Assembly (NCBI GenBank): GCA_023416335.1
Contig: JAEZHY010000250.1
Location: forward strand, 1-54,146
Reading direction: 5' to 3'
DNA: 54,146 bases
DNA from: Pseudomonadota bacterium
GTDB taxonomy: Bacteria; Desulfobacterota; Syntrophobacteria; Syntrophobacterales; Syntrophobacteraceae
The notes below the pieces were generated by a model that was given only the letters and a program-made list of their open reading frames with translations, did no database searches and had not been told where the DNA came from. The position numbers were made by a program, and so were the translations under genes. Positions 6,846 through 13,602 of the stretch are shown here, piece by piece (position 1 is the first letter of the stretch; each line of letters begins with the position of its first letter).

Positions 6846-7149
6846 TTTTCCAGCATTTCCGATTAATTAAACCTTTTGACATGATTGAGCAAAAATGAGG
6901 TCAGCTTTAACATTTCGGTGAAACATTTTATATGCTCCACCCTCCCCCAGCTCTCTCTTTCCAGTTCATAACTCCAGAAAGAACTTATTGCGCGACGGCC
7001 GGCGAACAGAATTGGAAAAGACACGTCCTCCGCGCAGAAAGGAGTACCCGTCAGGAAGTTTCGAAGCCGAAGGAAAATCTGCCGGCAATAACCAGGATGG
7101 CCCCGGATTGACTTATCTACCCGAGGCCGACGAAAGGTTTCTTTTCTCC
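6846..7149. other. Gene-poor spacer at the right edge of the island
   Basis: No ORF here has recognisable content, a convincing ribosome binding site or family resemblance. Open frames exist on both strands but look like chance. Nothing repeated elsewhere in the window was seen. Confidence 0.5.
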
Positions 7150-7263
7150 CTAAGAGGTCATATTGCCGTGAAGGAAGAAGATGTAGATCAACGAGGCGAT
7201 GCCGAGCGAGATGGCCAAAAGAAATATCCAGTAGCCAAGCATTGATTCCAGAATCAGCCGCAT
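7150..7263 (-). CDS. 37-residue single-pass membrane protein
   Basis: Short ORF starting at ATG 7263 behind GGGAGAATTGAGT, a good ribosome binding site. It codes MRLILESML, then GYWIFLLAISLGIASLIYIF as one membrane helix, then a short FLHGNMTS tail and TAG. The size and single helix resemble small accessory subunits of membrane complexes, but no specific family can be named. It is isolated: upstream lies the AT-rich region before the divergent PAS-LuxR gene, downstream only spacer. The evidence is the site plus the coherent hydrophobic helix. Confidence 0.45.
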   Translation of the reverse strand: MRLILESMLGYWIFLLAISLGIASLIYIFFLHGNMTS

Positions 7264-7615
7264 ACTCAATTCTCCCTTTTTTAATCATGCTCTGTTTGTT
7301 AATCGCCGACAGTCAGAAAACACGCCAAGTGACCGAAGGCACCAAAACACTCATTTCTTCCGACGAATTCCACCACGGTTTTGCTTAGCACCTCGAAAAA
7401 GACAGGCAGGATGAAAACATTAAGCAATACTAATAAAAAAACTCCACTACCCAAACCTGATTTATTGTATATGTAATATGTAGAAAAAGTAGATAATACC
7501 GTTCTGTAATGAGCTGTGGGGGGCCAGGGCGGGAGATTCTCCCGGAGGTCTCCGCTCCCCGGGGAGTTTCTCTGGGTTTGTCATTGATGAGCTTTATGGT
7601 CTCCGGAGGACCTGT
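7264..7615. promoter_or_regulatory. AT-rich upstream region of the PAS-LuxR gene
   Basis: The 352 bases between the divergent small membrane protein and the PAS-LuxR gene include a strongly AT-rich block (about 7415-7500) with GATAAT near 7493 as a possible -10 box; no consensus -35 at the right distance was found. Downstream, 7530-7575 is GC-rich with short self-complementary stretches (GGGAGATTCTCCC, CTCCCCGGGGAG) that could form hairpins in the leader. Confidence 0.35.
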
Positions 7616-8947
7616 ATGATTAACGAGAAAGGCGCCAGGGAGCAATCTATCGCTGAGTTGAGGGAACTTTGGAAGAAACTGACCGAAACCACGCTATCAA
7701 ATGCTTCAACCAGCAGCGGCAACGATAGTGTACGGCCTAAAACGGTCTACTCAACACTCTCCAAAACACTTGAGAGCATAACCGACGGGTTCTCTTTCCT
7801 CGACCGGGAATGGCGTTTTACTTACGTCAAAAAGACCGGAGCGGAAGCCTTCGGCAAAAAAGCGGATGAACTTACTGGACGAGTTATCTGGGAGTTCCTC
7901 CCCGGTGCGGAGGAAACAAGATTTTATTCCGAGGCACACCGCGCCGCCTGCAACGGCATACCCGTCCACCTGGAGGAATTCTATCCGGAACCGATGAACG
8001 CATGGTTCGAGTGGCACGCATACCCATCCTTCGAGGGGTTATCCGTTTGCTACAGGGATATAACAAACCGTAAACTGATCCAGGAGGCCAATTCCACGCT
8101 GGCGGCAATTGTCGAATCGTCCGACGATGCCATTATCGGCAAGTCACTGGACGGTCGGATTCTGACCTGGAATCGCGGTGCGCAAAATATTTACGGGTAT
8201 ACTGCTCAGGAAGCAATCGATCAGAATATATCAATTCTGGTCCCCGACGATCGCCTGGATGAAGTTCACGCAATTCTCCGGAAGATCACGAGGGCCGAAT
8301 TTATCGACCATTACGAGTCCATCCGCCATACAAAAGACGGCCGGCAAATCCACATTTCCCTCACCGTCTCTCCGATTCAGGATGCATCGGGAAGCATCAT
8401 CGGTGCTTCCTCAATAGCCCGCGACATCACCGAACGCAAGCGGATGGAGGAGGCACTCCGCAGGGCTTATGATGAACTGGAGATGAAAGTACAGCAGAGG
8501 ACAATGGAACTGGCTGAAAAGTCGAAGCACCTGGAAGAGATCAACACTGCGTTGCGAGTATTGTTGAAGCAAAGAGAGGATGACAGGAAGGAGCTGGGCG
8601 AACAGATACTCATAAATGTCAGGAATCTCATCGCACCTTATATCGAGAGACTCAAAGCAGGCAAACTGAGTAGGACTCATGCCACGTTGGTGGAAATAGT
8701 CGATTCTCATTTGAATGAAATTACATCGTCGTTCGGCAGGACTCTTTCGATGCAGCATGCAGCACTGACTCCCACCGAAATGCAGATTGCCTCTTTCATA
8801 AAAGATGGAAAGACGACGGCCGCCATAGCGGAAATACTGTGCATTTCGGAAAAGACTGTTGCGTGCCACAGGGCAAACGTAAGGAAAAAGCTTGGGTTGC
8901 AGGGGGGACGAAATAATCTGAGATCGTTCCTATTGAGCATTTCATGA
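7616..8947 (+). CDS. PAS-PAS-LuxR family transcriptional regulator
   Basis: Cytoplasmic protein of 443 residues. PAS domain 1 spans about residues 48-150 (SITDGFSFLDREWRFTYVKK to YRDITNRK). PAS domain 2 with its PAC motif spans about 160-285 (AIVESSDDAIIGKSLDG, ILTWNRGAQNIYGYT, IARDITERK). A coiled coil follows at about 288-345, then a LuxR-type helix-turn-helix at about 385-440 (LTPTEMQIASFIKDGKTT, AEILCISEKTVACHRANVRK). There is no kinase or receiver domain, so it is a one-component sensor-regulator whose ligand is unknown. The start follows GGAGGACCTGT. No obvious target gene is adjacent; the next gene is convergent. Confidence 0.85.
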   Translation: MINEKGAREQSIAELRELWKKLTETTLSNASTSSGNDSVRPKTVYSTLSKTLESITDGFSFLDREWRFTYVKKTGAEAFGKKADELTGRVIWEFLPGAEETRFYSEAHRAACNGIPVHLEEFYPEPMNAWFEWHAYPSFEGLSVCYRDITNRKLIQEANSTLAAIVESSDDAIIGKSLDGRILTWNRGAQNIYGYTAQEAIDQNISILVPDDRLDEVHAILRKITRAEFIDHYESIRHTKDGRQIHISLTVSPIQDASGSIIGASSIARDITERKRMEEALRRAYDELEMKVQQRTMELAEKSKHLEEINTALRVLLKQREDDRKELGEQILINVRNLIAPYIERLKAGKLSRTHATLVEIVDSHLNEITSSFGRTLSMQHAALTPTEMQIASFIKDGKTTAAIAEILCISEKTVACHRANVRKKLGLQGGRNNLRSFLLSIS

Positions 8948-9041
8948 GGGTGGCGCCGCGAGGGAAACCTAGTCCGGATGCGGACGTTTTGCCGCGGGAG
9001 GGCATCCAACTCGGCAAACCCAGTTCCGCCAGATTCTCTTC

Positions 9042-10223
9042 TCAACTGTCATTGGAGCGTCGGAGTGGAACCTTTCCTGTGATCCGGTCAAATCTTTCGA
9101 GCTTTTTTCTGCCCATGGAGATCAGTCGGCTGGACCTTTCCATCAGCATATGATTCATTTGGAACCAGCTGTGCCTGGAAGCAATGTAGCGTGATTCAGG
9201 CCCCTTTTTCTTGAATGCCAGGAGCAGGGCTTGTACCGGGTTGCCCCAGATGGAGCAGGAAAGCCTTGGTTCTTGCCGATAGCCGGGATCGAAGGCGGTT
9301 CTCACGGAAACCTCGGCAAAATTAACACCCTCGTTCATAGAAGCCAGGACGGAACCCCAAAATCGGGGATTCGTTTCCAGTGCAAGTATATTCCCGTTGC
9401 GTTCATCTATCCTCAGGTCCACGTGGAAAGGACCTGAATAGCTTGTGGCTTTGGCTATCCCGGCACCGATTTCAAGAATCTCCGGGTCCTGCACAAATTG
9501 GAGCCAGGAGAAAAATTCGCCATTGGTGCCTTCAACCTGTATCCAGCGCTGAATGGTCCATGCACACAAGCGGCCATCGAGTGCAAAACCATTGAAGTCA
9601 ATGTCGGTTCCGGGAATATACTCCTGCAGCAACAAAGGGAACTCGCCACTTCTCTCTCGATGTTCCTGACCCAGGTGCGCATTGAGAGATTGGAAATCAT
9701 CGAACCGGTAAATGCCCGCGCCGCCGCTAAGCTCCAGGGGCTTTACCAGCACCGGGAATGATAGAGATAGATTTGCTTCACCCAGGCTGGAACCTTCTCT
9801 CACCAGCATGGTCTTGGGGGTGCGGATACTGTGGGTCCTGCAGAACAGGTGAAACTTATATTTATCGTGCAGGTTTCGAATGGTCGAAAGGGAAGGAAGC
9901 GGAATCACCGGCACGAAATCGATTTCTTTAGCGTAATACTGAACCGTATCGAAACAGCCGGGCATGAGAATGTCGACAGGATTACTCCTGACGATAACTC
10001 TCAACTGCTCGATTACGTCGGGATCAAGGGCCTGAATGGATGATGCCGCAATGGGGTAGAATCGTCTGCACAAAGGGAAATATTTGAGATCTGAGGTCCT
10101 CGAAACATCGCCGGCCGCTATTGATACACAATCTCCCCAGTAGAGCCCCCAGAGCAAACTGATTGCTGTTGGATAATGGGCTGAGATGAGCAAAACCCTG
10201 AGTCGCGCTTTCGTGACCGGCAT
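9042..10223 (-). CDS. ATP-grasp carboxylate-amine ligase-like protein
   Basis: Protein of 393 residues. After a Rossmann-like N-terminal part (VLLISAHYPTAISLLWG, then DILMPGCFDTVQYY) comes an ATP-grasp core: HDKYKFHLFC, FPVLVKPLELSGGAGIYRF (nucleotide-binding Lys and glycine-rich loop), LLLQEYIPGTDIDFNGFA, and ILALETNPRFWGS with the metal-binding Glu and Asn. The family joins a carboxylate to an amine or thiol using ATP; the substrate is unknown. About 60 basic residues extend beyond the core. The gene lies 31 bases downstream of the PNPOx-like gene on the same strand and is probably cotranscribed with it. The ATG has GGAGGGG upstream. Confidence 0.8.
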   Translation of the reverse strand: MPVTKARLRVLLISAHYPTAISLLWGLYWGDCVSIAAGDVSRTSDLKYFPLCRRFYPIAASSIQALDPDVIEQLRVIVRSNPVDILMPGCFDTVQYYAKEIDFVPVIPLPSLSTIRNLHDKYKFHLFCRTHSIRTPKTMLVREGSSLGEANLSLSFPVLVKPLELSGGAGIYRFDDFQSLNAHLGQEHRERSGEFPLLLQEYIPGTDIDFNGFALDGRLCAWTIQRWIQVEGTNGEFFSWLQFVQDPEILEIGAGIAKATSYSGPFHVDLRIDERNGNILALETNPRFWGSVLASMNEGVNFAEVSVRTAFDPGYRQEPRLSCSIWGNPVQALLLAFKKKGPESRYIASRHSWFQMNHMLMERSSRLISMGRKKLERFDRITGKVPLRRSNDS

Positions 10224-10254
10224 TATCTCAGCCCCTCCATGAGGAGTTTTCCAA

Positions 10255-10776
10255 TCAGTCTCGGTGCTGGACGGCAGGCAGAACCGTATGCACCGGCGAG
10301 AGCCTGTTCGCCTTTCCGCTCATGGACTCGATCGCTATCCTGACGACCGCAGTCTTTTCGACACTCCTGTCGTCCATTGGGCGGGTGGAATAATTTGAGG
10401 GCACGTACTTCTGTACGATCTTTTCCAGAATCCGCCTCTTCTCGAGAGGATCTTCCACAATCTCCGCTTTTCCAAAACAGACAACGCTTTCGTAAACCTG
10501 GCTTATGCCGCAGCCTTTTTCCCAGAGGACCTGGGGGCCAACGTCGTCTACCAGAAAGCACACTCGCGGATCGGCCTGGAGTGCCTCCATTTTTTTGCCG
10601 CCCTGTCCACTGTGGAAATATATGCTGCCTTCCAGCAGCAGGTAATTCACGGCAACCGCGTACGGTCCGTCTTCAGTCATGAGAGCCAGTCGTCCCACCG
10701 GCATGCGTTCCAATAGCAGTTCCATTTCCCTTGTCGAGCCCATTGCCCTGTCCTTGCGCCGCGGTTCTGTTCTCAT
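10255..10776 (-). CDS. Flavin-binding PNPOx-like (NimA-type) protein
   Basis: Protein of 173 residues with the split-barrel fold of pyridoxamine-5'-phosphate-oxidase-like proteins: MPVGRLALMTEDGPYAVAV, then LEGSIYFHSGQGGKKMEAL (the flavin-phosphate contact region), VCFLVDD and YESVVCFGKAEIV. The subgroup resembles 5-nitroimidazole-resistance and flavin-nucleotide-binding proteins and probably binds FMN as a dimer. The ATG follows GGAGAACATTC. It is the first gene of a likely two-gene unit with the ATP-grasp ligase. Substrate and role are unknown. Confidence 0.8.
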   Translation of the reverse strand: MRTEPRRKDRAMGSTREMELLLERMPVGRLALMTEDGPYAVAVNYLLLEGSIYFHSGQGGKKMEALQADPRVCFLVDDVGPQVLWEKGCGISQVYESVVCFGKAEIVEDPLEKRRILEKIVQKYVPSNYSTRPMDDRSVEKTAVVRIAIESMSGKANRLSPVHTVLPAVQHRD

Positions 10777-11033
10777 GAATGTTCTCCATTAATAAGTGCT
10801 TTTTGCCGTTCATAATGAATAAAGAGACACTTTCATTTCTGTCATTGACGCCAATATACCAGCATCACAATTCATTTCAACAATCGGCGCACGCACAAGG
10901 GCAGCCATGGTGGAGGAGAACTCAATATTTGAGATGTGGGGAGAATTCCCCTCAGAGATGAATTGCGGATTACGTCAGAATTGATAACGATCTTCCGTAC
11001 CGCTCCGGATCTGCCAACGCCTATGAACCATTT

Positions 11034-11816
11034 TCATTTCCCCTTTTCCCTGGAGTAAAAATGAGACAGTCTTTCCCGCGCCTCACTGAAATCGCCCAGG
11101 CTGGAATAAGCGTTGAGCGTTTCAAGCCGGAGCGCGTCGTCAAGGGTGCGGCCGATAACGTTCAGGATCGTTTCTTTGGCCGATCGGATCGCTTGTTGAC
11201 TGTTGCGTATGATCATTCTTGCATACTGCTCTGCCGTTTCCATGAGCTTCTCGTGCGGAACAACTTTGGTAACCAGGCGGAGTCGATACGCCTCTTCCGC
11301 ATCAATCTCCCGTCCGGTGAGCGTGAGTTCCAGGGCAACGGCAACCCCGGCGACGGCAACGAGCCTCACAATGCCTCCATCACCCTGGTGAAGCCCGTAT
11401 CGGACTTCAAAGACACCGAATTTGGCCTTCTCAGAGGCAATGCGAATATCACACGCCAAGGCCAGTTCGAATCCGCCGCCAATGGCGAAACCGTTGATTG
11501 CGGCGATTATCGGCTTTGTCAAGCCGTGCTGCCCGCGTGTGATTCCGCCGCCGATACCCTTGGGAACGTTTTTTCGGACGTCGAGCATATTCGCCTTTTC
11601 CCATTTGGGAATAAAGGTCTTCAGGTCCGCTCCCGAACAGAAGGCATTTCCGGCCCCGGTGAGTATGGCTACATCCACTGAGTCATCTTTCGCAAAATCT
11701 TCCCAGACCGCCCACAACTCCTCGTTCAGTTCGTCGTCCAAAGCATTGAGGGCTTCCGCGCGGTTCAAAGTAACGTACCCCACCCTGTCGGCTTTCTCAT
11801 AGAGTACTCTTGACAT
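11034..11816 (-). CDS. Enoyl-CoA hydratase/isomerase (crotonase) family protein
   Basis: Protein of 260 residues; the start is the ATG behind AAGGAGTATCAG (13 codons inside the longest frame). Crotonase features: residues DRVGYVTLNRAEALNALDDE near the N-terminus, oxyanion-hole strands GNAFCSGADLK and NGFAIGGGFELALACD, and FGVFEVRYGLHQGDGG where the catalytic Glu of hydratases usually sits. It likely acts on an acyl-CoA in fatty- or aromatic-acid degradation, as hydratase or isomerase; the exact substrate is not visible. It stands alone, with no other beta-oxidation genes beside it. Confidence 0.85.
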   Translation of the reverse strand: MSRVLYEKADRVGYVTLNRAEALNALDDELNEELWAVWEDFAKDDSVDVAILTGAGNAFCSGADLKTFIPKWEKANMLDVRKNVPKGIGGGITRGQHGLTKPIIAAINGFAIGGGFELALACDIRIASEKAKFGVFEVRYGLHQGDGGIVRLVAVAGVAVALELTLTGREIDAEEAYRLRLVTKVVPHEKLMETAEQYARMIIRNSQQAIRSAKETILNVIGRTLDDALRLETLNAYSSLGDFSEARERLSHFYSREKGK

Positions 11817-12243
11817 CTGATACTCCTTGGGCCCGGATTGTGAAAATTCACTCATAATCAGTTGATTTGATGAACGAAAACGACCAGATATAAATCAGGC
11901 ACGGAAGTCCTTTTGCACCCGACAACATCCCCGGCATCAAACGAAAATCCGGGGCGGAACAAAAGGAGAATGCGCCGAAGAACCTGTGAGCATGAAGAGT
12001 GTATTTACATTTAACAGACCTATTGTCAATCAGCATCCAATGCAATACCGTGCTGTTCGAAAGTCCGGCAATAAAGACACGATTCCGACACATACAGAGG
12101 CCAAAAGCCGATCCCAACCCGGCATTTCGGAACCCGTTCGACTGGAATGACGTTTATCCGGCCCCGGGCTTGAGGATGTGAAAATTGATTCCCAGCAGGA
12201 ATAAAACCAACTTCACCCGTTTCGAATGGATTGGAGATGCTCG
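11817..12243. other. Spacer between divergent crotonase and GNAT genes
   Basis: About 425 bases with no convincing gene. It should hold the promoters of both divergent genes. I see no strong consensus pair. A short piece near 12140 (CTGGAATGACG) resembles the end of the 110-bp dispersed intergenic repeat. Confidence 0.4.
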
Positions 12244-12735
12244 ATGCAAACAGTACTCAGGCCCCTGACTACAGATGATCGTCCGGCAGTGATCGACATC
12301 TTCAACCACTACGTCGAGAACAGCTTTGCGGCTTATCCACAGAACCCGGTCCCGTATGATTTCTTCGATGTACTCCTGAACCTGTGCAAAGGTTACCCTT
12401 CGGCGGTTGCCGTGTCCGAAAATGGTGAGATCGTCGGTTTCGGGATGCTGCGGCCATATAATGCGATCCCGACGTTTTCCCGGACTGCGGAGATCACTTA
12501 CTTTCTCAAGCCGGGATTTACAGGCAGAGGCATCGGCAAGGCAGTGCTCGATTACCTGGTTGCCGGAGGCAAAGAGCGGGGACTCACTTCCATTCTGGCA
12601 AGCATATCATCCATGAACGAAGGCAGCCTTCGTTTTCATCTCAGGAACGGTTTTTCGGAATGCGGACGCCTTAAGAGCGTCGGGGTCAAGAAGGGCACGG
12701 AGTTTGACGTTGTCTATTGCCAGAAAATACTTTGA
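12244..12735 (+). CDS. GNAT-family N-acetyltransferase
   Basis: Protein of 163 residues; the start is at the ATG behind GGAGATGCTCG. The GNAT fold is shown by LRPLTTDDRPAVIDIFNHYV at the start, the central YFLKPGFTGRGIGKAVLDYL (acetyl-CoA pyrophosphate loop, here R-G-I-G-K), and SMNEGSLRFHLRNGFSECG near the end (the N-x-x-S-L-x-F-H-x-x-x-G-F of the phosphinothricin-acetyltransferase subgroup). It probably acetylates a small amine or amino acid. It is followed 89 bases later by the NTF2-like gene on the same strand. A second, unrelated GNAT lies at 32117. Confidence 0.85.
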   Translation: MQTVLRPLTTDDRPAVIDIFNHYVENSFAAYPQNPVPYDFFDVLLNLCKGYPSAVAVSENGEIVGFGMLRPYNAIPTFSRTAEITYFLKPGFTGRGIGKAVLDYLVAGGKERGLTSILASISSMNEGSLRFHLRNGFSECGRLKSVGVKKGTEFDVVYCQKIL

Positions 12736-12824
12736 TCCCGGGTTTCCGGAATCCCGCCCTGAGCTAACGGATGAACAGAGAACAAACACCCGAAATACCC
12801 TGCTGAACTATGAGGAAAAATAGA

Positions 12825-13277
12825 ATGACACCGACAGAAATGCAAATACAGGAGATGGTGGACCGTGAGACACGGGCCTGGGACGCGCAGGATGCGGAGG
12901 CACTCGTTTCCATCTTTCATCCCGATATGGTCTGGCCCTGGCCGCCGACTTCCGACGCTCATGATCCGGTTGAATGGGTCTTTCCAATGGGCCGCTTCGA
13001 CAGGCAGCGCTGGAAAGGGAGCTGGCAGGAACTCTTCGACACCCACGAACTGGTGCACAACCGCCGCAACACTGTAAAGACCGTTGTCTCTCCAGAGGGG
13101 GATGGGGCTTTCGCCGTTGTTGACGTCGACACGCTCTGGCGTCACAAAACAACCGCACAACTCTTTCACTGGAAAGGCAGGGCATGTAAGGGATACACAT
13201 TGGTCGGCCGCGAATGGAAGCTTATCTGTCACACGGGACTGCTCGAGTACAGCAGTGAAAAAGACCGCAGCCTGTAG
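12825..13277 (+). CDS. NTF2-like / SnoaL-type protein
   Basis: Protein of about 150 residues, start placed at the ATG with AGGA nine bases upstream (another ATG is five codons earlier). The pattern MVDRETRAWDAQDAEALVSIFHPDMVWPWP, then VDVDTLWRH, GRACKGYTLVGREWKLICHTG is the alpha+beta cone of the NTF2 superfamily, with the Trp-Asp start and a wide hydrophobic pocket. Members are small-molecule-binding proteins or isomerases and dehydratases; no catalytic assignment is possible here. It is probably cotranscribed with the GNAT gene upstream. Confidence 0.7.
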   Translation: MTPTEMQIQEMVDRETRAWDAQDAEALVSIFHPDMVWPWPPTSDAHDPVEWVFPMGRFDRQRWKGSWQELFDTHELVHNRRNTVKTVVSPEGDGAFAVVDVDTLWRHKTTAQLFHWKGRACKGYTLVGREWKLICHTGLLEYSSEKDRSL

Positions 13278-13602
13278 CTGCAGACTGCTTCCTGATGATA
13301 GGGGCACGAGGCATTTGCCTGTCGCCGCGTCTCTCGCAGATCCTCAGGCAGAGGTGGGCCGGCACACGGCGAGCGGGTCTGCAGCAACTGAATAAATTCC
13401 CCGCTCCGTTTCTCGTATGATAAAATGACATCCTAAACTGCTGAACGAATCAGTGCCGATTTATATCGGCATGCAATCACATTTCGATTTGAAATCACCT
13501 CACCAATCCGTGAGTCCCGGAATGGGAAATCGTTCAGCCCTGCTTCCGATCATAAAACCGCGCTGACTCGATCCGAATTGAACCGATAAGAAGGGGTGAC
13601 TG
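13278..13602. other. Leader region of the gcvT-SHMT fusion gene
   Basis: Gene-free stretch of 325 bases. TATGATAAAAT near 13417 could serve as a -10 region but no good -35 box was found. I looked for the conserved blocks of a glycine riboswitch and did not find them. AAGGGG precedes the fusion's ATG. Confidence 0.4.

Noticed and set aside
6863..7288. Long minus-strand open frame upstream of the PAS-LuxR gene
   Set aside because: No ribosome binding site or recognisable family; the 37-residue membrane ORF in another frame of the same strand has better evidence.
13278..13602. Glycine riboswitch ahead of the GcvT-SHMT gene
   Set aside because: The conserved paired aptamer blocks could not be found in the leader.
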